Source: Aureitalea marina (GTDB lineage: Bacteria; Bacteroidota; Bacteroidia; Flavobacteriales; Flavobacteriaceae). Taken from it: DNA of 64,000 bases. The notes under the pieces are model-generated. The model searched no databases, was not told the origin of the DNA, and saw nothing but the letters and a program-made list of their open reading frames with translations. The stretch is from positions 496,001 through 560,000 of the forward strand of contig NZ_MQUB01000001.1 in the NCBI RefSeq assembly GCF_002943755.1, read 5' to 3'. Of this stretch, positions 9,647-18,907 are shown one piece after another. Within the stretch, counting starts at the first letter, position 1; each line of letters begins with the position of its first letter. Both the position numbers and the translations under genes were made by a program.

Positions 9647-10557
9647 AAGAGAGGAAAGTTATACTGGTAACAGGTTCCAATCGCTCCGGATCAACCTGGG
9701 TTGGACGGGTATTAGCATCTAACGGAAAGGTAGATACCATCATAGAACCGTTGAATGTGAATCGGGTCCAGCGATTTGGTCATTACGACATAAACACCTG
9801 GTATCCAACCATTAATTCGGACAGCACTGAATCCCTGATCAGGGAAATTCATAAACTATACGCTGATTATCTGAATACCTCTATCATTGGTTCATTTCGA
9901 GATTTTTTTAAGTCCTATGAAGGTTTTGGCCCGCTGATATCATTGAAGAAGAGGCTGCGTAGAGCAAGCAAGCCTGTTAAAATGCTTAAAGACCCCATGG
10001 CCATTTTCCTTGTACCCTGGTTAGTGGAGCAGTTCGCGGTCATTCCAGTTATTTTGATCAGGCATCCCGCGGCTTATGTTCTCAGTATCAAAGAAAAAGG
10101 GTGGAAATTTGATTTTCAGAATTTATTGGAACAACCCAACTTTTTTAATGGAGGAATGGACCAGCTGGAATCTGAGGTTAGAGCACACCAGAACAGTAGA
10201 AATGATAGTCTGATAGATAATGCCGCCTTGTTTTGGAAGGTCTGCTATACCAAGGTTCAACTTTATCAAAGAGATCATCCGCAGTGGCATTACGTCAGAC
10301 ATGAAGACCTGTCACACGAGCCGGCCGCGCAATTTCAGCGGATGTTTGCCTACCTCCAATTGGATTATAACCAGGCAGTTCGGGATTATATCAGGAATTC
10401 CACTTCTGTCCAAGACAACAAGTCTGACCAATACCTGCGCAACTCAAAAAAGAACGCCGAAAAGTGGAAATACCTCCTGAACGCAGAGGAGATCGAACGT
10501 ATTTATGCCATTACCGCTAGTGTATCGAATCATTTCTATCCAGATTTTTCTGTGTAA
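9643..10557 (+). CDS. sulfotransferase family protein
   Basis: A 304-aa sulfotransferase that would move a sulfonate group from PAPS to a sugar hydroxyl. The N-terminal P-loop-like 5-prime-phosphosulfate site (TGSNRSGSTWVGR) lies within the first 25 residues. The 3-prime-phosphate-binding part appears as LIRHPAAYVLSI near residue 135. The start is probably the TTG at 9643, which overlaps the upstream TGA (TTGA); TTG 9637 is also possible. Its place among glycosyltransferases indicates that the locus glycan is sulfated. Some bacterial members modify lipids or proteins instead. Confidence 0.85.
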   Translation: MKERKVILVTGSNRSGSTWVGRVLASNGKVDTIIEPLNVNRVQRFGHYDINTWYPTINSDSTESLIREIHKLYADYLNTSIIGSFRDFFKSYEGFGPLISLKKRLRRASKPVKMLKDPMAIFLVPWLVEQFAVIPVILIRHPAAYVLSIKEKGWKFDFQNLLEQPNFFNGGMDQLESEVRAHQNSRNDSLIDNAALFWKVCYTKVQLYQRDHPQWHYVRHEDLSHEPAAQFQRMFAYLQLDYNQAVRDYIRNSTSVQDNKSDQYLRNSKKNAEKWKYLLNAEEIERIYAITASVSNHFYPDFSV

Positions 10558-10653
10558 ATTGGTCAGGAGACAAGCATTATTTTATTCTCCACCTTTGAGA
10601 CATTTTCTACATGTATTAAGGATGTATGACCAGAGTAATTTATCCATAGTCAG

Positions 10654-11304
10654 TTGAGCAAGCCCGTGAAATTATTTCTCAAAAAATTTCTCAATCGCAT
10701 TTTGAACACCCCTGAGGAAAGGAAAGGAGTCAGGATAACTGGTTTTTCCAGAGGACTTGCTAATGTTGAGTTTGAAGGGAAGAACCAGGTTCCGGATCGA
10801 TGCAATTTTTCCGGAGAGATCAAAATAGGATATGCTACTACCCTGGGCTATAACAATTTTCTGCACGGTCATATCACGGTTGGCAAATACTGCCAATTTG
10901 GAGCCGATGTAGCCCTGCACGCCACCAACCACCCCATGAATTATCTGACGACATACATCAATGCCAACCTTTTTGAGGGAGAACTCAAGCAGTTAAAAGA
11001 GCAGCGCGAGATCCTTGTCGGGAATGATGTTTGGATTGGGCACAACGCTATGATAGTTGGAAATGTAAGTGTGGGTAATGGAGCGATAGTAGCTGCGGGT
11101 GCGGTGGTGACCAAAGATGTGCCGGCATATGCTGTTGTGGCAGGAGTTCCTGCCAAGATAGTAAAGATGAGGTTTTCCGATGAGGTCATTGCCAAAATAC
11201 AAGACCTCAAATGGTGGGATATGACCCAGACCGAGCTTCAGCAACACAAACAGCTATTTCAAACCCCAATAACCGACGATTTCGATCCGACAAAGGACGA
11301 CTAA
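10654..11304 (+). CDS. CatB-type hexapeptide-repeat O-acetyltransferase
   Basis: A 216-aa left-handed beta-helix acyltransferase of the xenobiotic/CatB-related group, expected to transfer acetyl from acetyl-CoA to a sugar hydroxyl. The hexapeptide repeats run from about residue 45 to 165, interrupted by a loop carrying the probable catalytic His (HATNHP, near residue 92). They end with the classic VVAGVPAKIV coenzyme A-site strand. The start is TTG at 10654, 96 nt after the sulfotransferase. Lying directly before neuB, it may acetylate the nonulosonate or another repeat-unit sugar; that link is inference from position. Confidence 0.87.
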   Translation: MSKPVKLFLKKFLNRILNTPEERKGVRITGFSRGLANVEFEGKNQVPDRCNFSGEIKIGYATTLGYNNFLHGHITVGKYCQFGADVALHATNHPMNYLTTYINANLFEGELKQLKEQREILVGNDVWIGHNAMIVGNVSVGNGAIVAAGAVVTKDVPAYAVVAGVPAKIVKMRFSDEVIAKIQDLKWWDMTQTELQQHKQLFQTPITDDFDPTKDD

Positions 11305-11367
11305 ATCAAGTGCTATCTGCTGTCTATTTGCCCCAGAAATTAGTACTTTTAACCAAACTCTAGACCC

Positions 11368-12372
11368 TTGATCACAACCATAGCCGAAATTGGCCAAGCC
11401 CACGATGGCAGTTTGGGTATGCTGCATGCATACATAGATGCATTGGCGGAGACAGGGGTGACGGCGGTCAAATTCCAGACCCACATAGCAAGAGCTGAAA
11501 GCAGTGAATTTGAGCCCTTTCGTGTAAAATTCTCTTCTCAGGATGCCAGCCGCTACGATTATTGGCAGCGGATGGAATTTTCGAGGGAGCAATGGGTAGC
11601 GATTGGCCAGCACTGCCGCGAAAAGGGACTGCGCTTTATCAGCAGTCCATTCAGTAACCTGGCCGTTGATGTCCTGGAAGAAGCCGGAGTCGATGAGTAT
11701 AAGATCGGCAGTGGGGAAGTGACCAATCATTTGTTGTTACAAAAGTTAGCGGCTACAGGCAAGCCGGTCATTCTGAGTAGTGGAATGAGTTCTTGGGAAG
11801 AACTGGATGCAGCGGTCAACCTATTCAGATCACAAGGCACCTCCTTATCCATTTTACAGTGCACTACCGCCTATCCAACGGCAGCAGAACAATACGGTCT
11901 CAATGTGATTAAGCAGTTGGCGGAAAGATATGAGTTACCCGTTGGCTTCTCGGATCATTCCGGTGGAATTGCCGCAGGAATTGCAGCGGCCGCTCTTGGA
12001 GCCAAGATACTAGAATTCCATGTGGTCTTTGACAAGCAAATGTTTGGACCCGATGTGACCTCCTCTCTTACCATGGACGAGGTGAAGACTTTGGTCAGTG
12101 CTGTCAATCAGGTTGACATTGCCTTGAATAATCCAGTGGATAAGTCCGATACTGAACCCTATACCGGGTTAAAGCAGATATTCGAAAAATCCTTGGCGGT
12201 GAATAAGTCGCTGGATAGTGGTCATGTATTAACCTTCGAAGACCTGGAAGCTAAAAAGCCGGCAGGAAGAGGTATAGCTGCATCAGAATTTGACCAAATC
12301 ATTGGGAGGACCCTGAAAAGGCCCCTGGGGCAATGGGATTTTATAAACGAAAATGATTTAGAAGACTCTTGA
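11368..12372 (+). CDS. neuB: N-acetylneuraminate (sialic acid) synthase family protein NeuB
   Basis: A 334-aa NeuB-family enzyme that condenses phosphoenolpyruvate with an N-acetylmannosamine-type sugar to make a nine-carbon nonulosonic acid. The TIM-barrel domain shows AEIGQAHDGS at the N-terminus, AVKFQTH near residue 34, SSPFS near 92, YKIGSGE near 113 and GFSDHS near 195. A C-terminal SAF/antifreeze-like domain spans about 270-334. The start is TTG at 11368. It overlaps neuC by 4 nt. Family members make Neu5Ac, legionaminic or pseudaminic acid; the neuC partner favours Neu5Ac or a legionaminic-type product. Confidence 0.92.
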   Translation: MITTIAEIGQAHDGSLGMLHAYIDALAETGVTAVKFQTHIARAESSEFEPFRVKFSSQDASRYDYWQRMEFSREQWVAIGQHCREKGLRFISSPFSNLAVDVLEEAGVDEYKIGSGEVTNHLLLQKLAATGKPVILSSGMSSWEELDAAVNLFRSQGTSLSILQCTTAYPTAAEQYGLNVIKQLAERYELPVGFSDHSGGIAAGIAAAALGAKILEFHVVFDKQMFGPDVTSSLTMDEVKTLVSAVNQVDIALNNPVDKSDTEPYTGLKQIFEKSLAVNKSLDSGHVLTFEDLEAKKPAGRGIAASEFDQIIGRTLKRPLGQWDFINENDLEDS

Positions 12373-13529
12373 GCGACAAACGAAAAATATGTGTGGTCAT
12401 TACCGCCCGTCCCTCTTACAGTCGGGTAAAGACCGTTTTATCAGGTATTCAATCCCATCCTGATCTGGAGCTACAATTAGTAGTTGCAGGTTCGGCTCTG
12501 TTGGACCGCTATGGGACCTCGGTCAATTTTATCGAAGAGGATGGTTTTAGCATAAACGAGAAGGTCTTTATGGTACTGGAAGGCGAGAACAAGACGGCTA
12601 TGGCCAAAACCACCGGACTTGGAGTTATGGAATTGGCCAATGTTTTTTACAACCTGAACCCAGATGCTGTCATTACCATTGCAGACCGTTTTGAAACCAT
12701 AGCAACCTCCATAGCAGCTAGTTATCAGAATATCCCGTTGATCCATCTTCAGGGCGGAGAAGTAACCGGCAACATAGACGAAAAGGTGAGGCATGCCAAT
12801 ACCAAACTAGCCGATATCCACCTGGTCACAACCGATGATGCAGCACAGCGGGTCATCAAAATGGGAGAAGACCCGGAATATGTCTTTACCACAGGATGTC
12901 CGTCTATCGACCTGGCGGCCGAGGTGGCGGCTAACCCTTCCTTGAGTTTTGATCCGGCCAAGAAATATGGTGGAGTAGGAGCCGACATCGATAGTAGTCA
13001 GCCGTATATCGTAGTGATGCAGCACCCAGTGACCACGGAATACGACCTGGCGCGTAAGTCGGTCTTGGATACCTTACATGCGGTAAACGATCTTGGAATA
13101 CAGGCCTATTGGTTCTGGCCCAATGTCGATGCCGGATCTGACGGTACCTCCAACGGTATCCGTTCCTTTAGAGAACGCTATAACCCGCCCAACATCAGGT
13201 TCTTTAAGAACATGGAACCCCACGACTTCCTGCGGTTGCTGGTCAATTCGAAATGCCTGGTGGGCAACAGCAGTGTGGGTATACGCGAATCTTCCTTTTT
13301 GGGAGTGCCTGTTGTCAATATTGGGTCCCGACAGAATCGGAGACAACGTGGGCTTAACGTGATCGATGTCGATTACAGCCCCGAAGCTATTACCGCTGGG
13401 ATAAGTTCTCAGTTGTCTTCACCCCGAAACCAAAAAAGCACCATTTATGGAGATGGTCAAAGCGGAACTCGAATAGCCAAAATATTGGCCGAAGTTCCTC
13501 TGAGGTTCCACAAAACCATAACCTACTGA
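12369..13529 (+). CDS. neuC: UDP-N-acetylglucosamine 2-epimerase (hydrolysing) NeuC
   Basis: A 386-aa GT-B-fold hydrolysing 2-epimerase that would turn UDP-GlcNAc into ManNAc plus UDP, feeding NeuB. Diagnostic features are ITARPSYSR near residue 11, IADRFET near 100, HLQGGEVTG with the following RHANTKLADIH at about 125-150, and VGNSSVGIRES near 298. It starts at a TTG overlapping the neuB stop (TTGA) and shares 1 nt with neuA. A legionaminic-pathway homologue acting on a 2,4-diacetamido sugar is possible, but no diacetamido-sugar genes are in the window. Confidence 0.92.
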   Translation: MSDKRKICVVITARPSYSRVKTVLSGIQSHPDLELQLVVAGSALLDRYGTSVNFIEEDGFSINEKVFMVLEGENKTAMAKTTGLGVMELANVFYNLNPDAVITIADRFETIATSIAASYQNIPLIHLQGGEVTGNIDEKVRHANTKLADIHLVTTDDAAQRVIKMGEDPEYVFTTGCPSIDLAAEVAANPSLSFDPAKKYGGVGADIDSSQPYIVVMQHPVTTEYDLARKSVLDTLHAVNDLGIQAYWFWPNVDAGSDGTSNGIRSFRERYNPPNIRFFKNMEPHDFLRLLVNSKCLVGNSSVGIRESSFLGVPVVNIGSRQNRRQRGLNVIDVDYSPEAITAGISSQLSSPRNQKSTIYGDGQSGTRIAKILAEVPLRFHKTITY

Positions 13530-14218
13530 TGAGAATACTTGGTCTGGTTCCTGCTCGTGGAGGTAGTAAAGGCATACCCGGGAAGAACGCAAAGATATTG
13601 TCGGGTAAACCTTTGATCCAGTATACGCTGGAGGCTGCAAAGGCTGCCGAAAGCCTGACCGAACTAATCGTTTCGACCGACAGTGACGAACTAATGCAAC
13701 TCTCCAGGAATTTGGGGGTGGAAGCTCCGTTTAAAAGACCGGATGAGCTGGCCTCGGATACAGCAAGCTCCCTGGCTGTTGTTCAACACGCTGTAAGTTA
13801 TTTGCAGACATTGGGAAGAGAATTTGATGCGGTATGCCTGTTGCAGCCCACTACTCCCTTTCGTACTGCCAGTGATATCGATAGTGCGGTAGCACGCTTT
13901 ATTGATGGAGGATATGATTCTTTGCTCAGTGTAAGAGAAGTTCCACATCAATTTCATCCGGATTGGGTTTATCTCTCATCAAATGATGAGACCATATCAT
14001 TGGCCACAGGTACATCAACACCTAAACCTCAACGTCAGTTGTTGAAGAAGGCTTACTACAGGGATGGAGCCATCTACATTACCAGGATCACAACGCTAAA
14101 GAAGGATAGCCTTTACGGGGATCGTATTGGATATGTGGTCAACGATTCTCAACGCTTTGTCAATATTGATGATTGGGAGGACTGGCAAAGGGCAGAGCGG
14201 ATTTTAAAAGAGCAATGA
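13529..14218 (+). CDS. neuA: acylneuraminate (CMP-sialic acid) cytidylyltransferase NeuA
   Basis: A 229-aa CMP-nonulosonate synthetase that activates the free nonulosonic acid with CTP. The nucleotide-binding motif ARGGSKGIPGKN lies at residues 9-20, with STDSDE near 51 and LLQPTTPFR near 109. Length fits the short, single-domain NeuA class without an esterase domain. With neuB and neuC it completes a path from UDP-GlcNAc to CMP-sialic acid. It ends in an ATGA overlap with the next gene. Confidence 0.92.
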   Translation: MRILGLVPARGGSKGIPGKNAKILSGKPLIQYTLEAAKAAESLTELIVSTDSDELMQLSRNLGVEAPFKRPDELASDTASSLAVVQHAVSYLQTLGREFDAVCLLQPTTPFRTASDIDSAVARFIDGGYDSLLSVREVPHQFHPDWVYLSSNDETISLATGTSTPKPQRQLLKKAYYRDGAIYITRITTLKKDSLYGDRIGYVVNDSQRFVNIDDWEDWQRAERILKEQ

Positions 14219-15575
14219 AGAAGCGAATTCTACTTTTTGTTCCGGATGGAGTAGGGATCAGAAACTACCTCTATTCAAACGTCTTTAAACACCCTGATTT
14301 CGAGGTTGTAATGCTTCATGATTTCCCTCAACAAGTCATCGAAGATCTCTCCCTGGACCTTCCGATATACTCCGAACATAGGATATCCACTTACCGGGAA
14401 GGGATAGTGGAGAAATTCCTGAGAGAACTGATACATCGGGTTCGAATCATCCGGAATGTGCGGACTCAGGATAATCCCTCCATCTATCGATTTTGGAAAC
14501 GCCCCGGTTCTGGTCTAACTCATCGCATCTTCTACGGCCTGATCAAAGGGATAGCGCCGCTGATCAGATCCTACAACGCGGTTCTTGGGTTAGAAAGGCG
14601 ATATACTAAATCTGTTAAGACGAATTCTGGTTATCAGGCCATTAAACGGCAGATCGAAGAATTATCCGTAGACCAGGTATTTTGTACACATCAAAGGGCC
14701 ATAAAAGCAACACCGGTCATGCTGGCCGCCCGGGAGCTAGGGTTAAAAACATCTACAGTCATTTATTCTTGGGATAATCTCCCGAAGGCGCGCCTACCCT
14801 TTAGAGCGGACACCTATTTTTTGTGGTCTGAGGTCATGCTGCAACATATGCAGGTTTTTTACCCCGAAATTCCTAGGGAGAACCTGATTGTAAGTGGAAG
14901 TCCTCAGTTTGAGTTTTATACAAACCAGGATATCTTGATGAGCCGAGACGGTTTTTTTACAAATTATGGGTTGGACCCCGGTCGACGAATAATCTGTTTT
15001 TCCGGAGATGATGTACGCACATCTCCTTATGACCCGGACTATTTAAGGGATCTTGCCCAGCAAGTAACTCACTCTGGATTGGACAGCGAATTTCAGATCT
15101 TACTCAGGCGTTGCCCGGTTGATCTCAGTGGCCGTTATCAAGAGGTGGTGAACGAGTTCCCTGATCTAATTGTGGAGGTTCCCCCAAATGGAGGGAGAAT
15201 GTCCTGGAATGGTCTGCTGTTTACCCGGAAAAGGAAGATGTTGAACTACTGACCAATCTAGCCTATCACGCCGATGTGGTGGTCAATCTGGGCTCGACCA
15301 TGGCCTTCGATTTTGGCATGTTCAACAAGCCTTGTATCTTCATTAATTACGACCAGCCACATGCCAAAAATTGGTCGGTTAAGGCCGTCTATCAATACGA
15401 GCACTTCAGATCAATGCCTTCTGAGGATTGCGTATGGTGGTGGAATGAAAAAGAAGGAGTTGTACAATTACTGAATAAGGCAAAAGCTGGTGAGTTCACG
15501 AAAATAGGCAATTGGTACCAGGCCATAAATACCCCAGGTGCTTCCCAGAACATTCAAAAAGTTTTACTGGCATGA
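14215..15575 (+). pseudogene. frameshifted GT-B-like glycosyltransferase next to neuA
   Basis: One gene split over two frames. The first part (ATG 14215, ATGA overlap with neuA) runs 345 codons to a stop at 15252. The rest continues in another frame to 15575, resuming with WRENVLEWSAVYPEK and containing VNLGSTMAFDFG and a FINYDQP segment. Those resemble the C-terminal donor region of GT-B enzymes of the CDP-glycerol-transferase-like type. The break is at the C5 run 15181-15185: one extra C restores a 453-aa protein. The gene after it starts in an ATGA overlap with the restored stop, so the full frame was recently functional or is functional in reality. Position makes it a candidate nonulosonate transferase; I do not recognise the family. 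Confidence 0.75.
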
Positions 15576-16699
15576 GAATCGTATTTCTTTCTCACGAATA
15601 TCCGCTTTGGGCTTCCGGGGGCGTAGGCACCTTTCTGCAGACATTTGGTCGGAGTTTGGTGGCCAACGGACACGAGGCCATCGTTTTGGGGCCAGGGAAA
15701 GACCAAGAGGAGGTCATTCTGGACGATCAAGGAGTACAACTGATCAGGCTGCCTCGGAATAGAAGTCGGATGCCGGACTTTATCCATAACGCCAGACTAA
15801 TAAATAAGAGACTTGAGCAAATTCATAAAAAAACCAATATAGATATAATCGAGTCGGCCGAGTTGGGTCTGGCCTTTATCAAGTCTTCACATCCTGCGAA
15901 AAAGAACATTCGTCTGCACGGTGGTCACCATTTTTTTGCTGAGGCAGAACAACGGGGAATCAACTGGAAAAAGGGCTGGATGGAAAAGCGGTCATTTGCA
16001 AAGACCGATGGTTTCATCGCGGTTTCCGAGTATGTAAAGCAGCATACGGCCAAATATCTCAATTACCACAACAGACCAATTGAAGTAATTCCTTCCGCCA
16101 TCGATACTTCCATCGAAATCCCAACGGTTCAAGTGAAAACTAATTCCGTGCTTTTTGCCGGAACAGTATGCCAAAAAAAAGGGGTCAAGGAGCTGATAGA
16201 GGCAATTCAAATTGTAGCGGAAGAATTTCCCGAGATTCAATTGAATTGCTACGGAAGAGATTGGTTCTACGCAGACGGACGGTCCTACATGGATGAAATG
16301 CGTTCAGTGTTTAGTGAAAGTCAAATGGCTCGGGTTCATTTTCATGGTCAGGTAAACAGAGAGGAATTAAATGAACACTATGCAGCTGCCAGCGTTTGTG
16401 TTTTTCCGTCGCGCATGGAGACTCAGGGATTGGTGTCCTTGGAGGCCATGCTCCTGGAAAAACCAGTGGTATTCTCCAAATATGGCCCAGGTCCTGAAAC
16501 AATTAACCACGGAGTGGATGGATTACTTTGCGATGTCTACGAACCGGAAGATATTGCCCGTCAAATCCTTTTTTACATAAATAATCCGGAAGAAGCCAAA
16601 GCGCATGGAAAAAGGGCTCGTCAGGCGGTGCTGCAGCGCTATGACCCAAGAAAGATACTCGATCAGAATCTTGAATTCTACAATAGTCTTCTGAGCTGA
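15572..16699 (+). CDS. GT4 family glycosyltransferase
   Basis: A 375-aa GT-B enzyme beginning MRIVFLSHEYPLWASGGVGTF, the canonical GT4 opening with its glycine loop. The C-terminal half has FAGTVCQKKGVKEL and FPSRMETQGLVSLEAMLLEKPVVFS, including the donor-binding Glu. The frame is open from 15512, but ATG 15572 (ATGA with the preceding stop) matches the family start. It most likely acts after the nonulosonate step, though the order of action is not deducible. Confidence 0.9.
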   Translation: MRIVFLSHEYPLWASGGVGTFLQTFGRSLVANGHEAIVLGPGKDQEEVILDDQGVQLIRLPRNRSRMPDFIHNARLINKRLEQIHKKTNIDIIESAELGLAFIKSSHPAKKNIRLHGGHHFFAEAEQRGINWKKGWMEKRSFAKTDGFIAVSEYVKQHTAKYLNYHNRPIEVIPSAIDTSIEIPTVQVKTNSVLFAGTVCQKKGVKELIEAIQIVAEEFPEIQLNCYGRDWFYADGRSYMDEMRSVFSESQMARVHFHGQVNREELNEHYAAASVCVFPSRMETQGLVSLEAMLLEKPVVFSKYGPGPETINHGVDGLLCDVYEPEDIARQILFYINNPEEAKAHGKRARQAVLQRYDPRKILDQNLEFYNSLLS

Positions 16700-16727
16700 C
16701 AAACTAAACGAAAAACGGACCACTGCA

Positions 16728-17837
16728 ATGAAAATGGCCATATTCACACATGTACCGCATTACCGTTCAGATGAAGGGTGGTGGGGATATGGTCCATACG
16801 TCCGCGAAATGAATAGCTGGGCCAAGTTTACCGATCAATTCCTGATCGTTGCTCCAGTCAAGCAAGCTAAAGACCGTATCGATCTGCAGTATGAGGGAGT
16901 GGATATTAAAGTGGCGAAGATCCCTGCATTTTCACTGGTCAATTTGAAGCAAGCCATACGTGCCTGTTGGTTGATCCCCGGAATAGTAATCAGGATCTAT
17001 CGGGCTATGAAAGAAGCAGAGCATTTACATTTAAGATGTCCAGGAAATATTGGTTTATTGGCGGCTCTGGTGCAAATTTGCTTCCCGTCCAAACCAAAAA
17101 CGGCCAAATATGCCGGCAATTGGGATCCTCTGGCCAAACAACCCAGATCCTATCGAATTCAGAAGTGGTTGTTGTCCAATACCTATCTGACCAAGAATAT
17201 GCAAGTATTGGTCTATGGAGATTGGCCGGATCAAACCGTGAACGTCAAGCCGTTCTTTACGGCAAGCTACAGGGATGCAGATAAGCAGATACTCGCCCAA
17301 CGAGCCTATAACCAGCCGTGGAGGTTTGTTTTTGCAGGGACCTTATCTGCCGGGAAGCAACCCCTTTATGTGATAAAACTGCTGTCCTCGCTGGGAAAGA
17401 AACTGGAATGGAAATTGGATTATTTCGGAAATGGAGAGCAGTATGACGACTTATCTAAATATATCAGTACTAAAGACTTGTCTGAGCGTGTAGTATTGCA
17501 CGGCAATGTTCCACAAGACCGATTGAAGGAGGAATTGAAGGCGGCCCATTTTTTAGTTTTACCCTCCTTATCTGAAGGTTGGCCAAAGGTATTGGCAGAA
17601 GCCATGTGGTGGGGCTGTATTCCCGTGGCATTACCGGTATCCTGTGTGCCTTGGATGCTGGATCAGGGTAATAGAGGATTGATTATAACCGGAGATGTCA
17701 ATTCCGATGGTGCAGAATTAACCAAACTGATCAGTGATCCTGTAGGACTGAAGACTATGTCTGAAGCAGGTAGTGTCTGGTCCCGTCAATACACCATGGA
17801 CCTTTTTGAAGCCGAAATTCAAAAGCTCCTGAAATGA
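16728..17837 (+). CDS. GT4-like glycosyltransferase
   Basis: A 369-aa GT-B glycosyltransferase. The N-terminal half (FTHVPHYRSDEGWWGYGPYVRE) is unusual, while the C-terminal half is standard: FAGTLSAGKQPLYVI and LPSLSEGWPKVLAEAMWWGCIPVA. It starts at ATG 16728 after a 28-nt gap and overlaps the next gene by 4 nt (ATGA). Donor sugar unknown. Confidence 0.88.
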   Translation: MKMAIFTHVPHYRSDEGWWGYGPYVREMNSWAKFTDQFLIVAPVKQAKDRIDLQYEGVDIKVAKIPAFSLVNLKQAIRACWLIPGIVIRIYRAMKEAEHLHLRCPGNIGLLAALVQICFPSKPKTAKYAGNWDPLAKQPRSYRIQKWLLSNTYLTKNMQVLVYGDWPDQTVNVKPFFTASYRDADKQILAQRAYNQPWRFVFAGTLSAGKQPLYVIKLLSSLGKKLEWKLDYFGNGEQYDDLSKYISTKDLSERVVLHGNVPQDRLKEELKAAHFLVLPSLSEGWPKVLAEAMWWGCIPVALPVSCVPWMLDQGNRGLIITGDVNSDGAELTKLISDPVGLKTMSEAGSVWSRQYTMDLFEAEIQKLLK

Positions 17838-18907
17838 GAATACTTCAGCTGATCGATAGCCTTGAACCGGGAGGGGCGGAGCGCATGGCCGTCAATCTGT
17901 CCAATGCACTTACTGAGGCAGGTTATGAATCCCATCTGATCGCAACCCGACAAGGCGGAGACCTGGAGGATGAAATTCTCCCGGACGTTCAGTTCACTGT
18001 ACTCAAGAAAAAAAGTGCATGGGATCTCATGGCTGTCAATAAATTGGCTCGCTATATAAAACGGCATGATATAAATGTGATCCATGCCCATTCCAGTAGT
18101 TTTTTTAGCGCCTACCTGGTCAAGTTTCTGATGCGAAACGTGAGACTCGTCTGGCACGATCATTACGGGATGAGCGAACAATTGGACAAGCGTCCAACAA
18201 TGGTATTGCGGTTTTGTTCATCGAAATTCGATTCCATAATCAGCGTTAATGATCAGCTGCGAAACTGGGCCCAGTCCAATTTGAAGTGCAAGCGCGTTAT
18301 TCAGTTGGATAATTTCGTTTGGACCAATACACAGAAGAAACCAACTCTGGAGCTTAAATTTCCCCAAACTTTTCGCATTATTTGTCTGGCCAATTTCCGG
18401 CCTCAAAAGGATCATTTGAATCTGGTCAAGGCATTTGCAAACTTGTCTCAGTCTGAGCAAGCAGTAAGCCTTCACCTGATTGGGAAGCTTTGGGGAGACC
18501 AATACGAGGACAGCATTCGGGATTTTATTGCTGAAAAAGAACTAAAAGTTCATATTTACGGGCCACAGAAAAATGTGCATGGCATTTTAAAACAGGCCGA
18601 TCTGGGTGTGCTCTCTTCCTTGTCTGAGGGATTGCCACTCGCCTTGTTGGAGTATGGTATGGCAGGATTGGCTGTTATTGCTACGGATGTGGGTCAGTGT
18701 AGGGAGGTAGTTGGAGATTTTGGTAGCTTGGTTCCTCCTGCTGATCACCGGACCCTGGCTGATGCTATGATCAAAGTGAAAGGAAAATTGGACAAAGGAG
18801 AACAATTGGGGAAGGGCTACTGTGGTCATATAACCAAGAATTATGCCTTTGATTCTATATATTCCCAATTGAAAAGTATTTACCATGGCAAAGGTGCTAA
18901 AATATAA
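17834..18907 (+). CDS. GT4 family glycosyltransferase
   Basis: A 357-aa GT4 enzyme. MRILQLIDSLEPGGAERMAVNLSNAL is the textbook N-terminal motif of the family, and LSSLSEGLPLALLEYGMAGLAVIATDVGQ is the donor-binding region near residue 260. It is coupled to the upstream gene by ATGA and overlaps the polymerase gene by 23 nt. Confidence 0.92.
   Translation: MRILQLIDSLEPGGAERMAVNLSNALTEAGYESHLIATRQGGDLEDEILPDVQFTVLKKKSAWDLMAVNKLARYIKRHDINVIHAHSSSFFSAYLVKFLMRNVRLVWHDHYGMSEQLDKRPTMVLRFCSSKFDSIISVNDQLRNWAQSNLKCKRVIQLDNFVWTNTQKKPTLELKFPQTFRIICLANFRPQKDHLNLVKAFANLSQSEQAVSLHLIGKLWGDQYEDSIRDFIAEKELKVHIYGPQKNVHGILKQADLGVLSSLSEGLPLALLEYGMAGLAVIATDVGQCREVVGDFGSLVPPADHRTLADAMIKVKGKLDKGEQLGKGYCGHITKNYAFDSIYSQLKSIYHGKGAKI

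Noticed and set aside
11254..11730. A minus-strand 158-codon frame over the neuB start
   Set aside because: Overlaps two well-supported + strand genes and shows no family features.
15181..15185. Phase-variation contingency tract
   Set aside because: Five Cs is short for a slippage switch, and a second single-base loss at another C/G run suggests error instead; not excluded.
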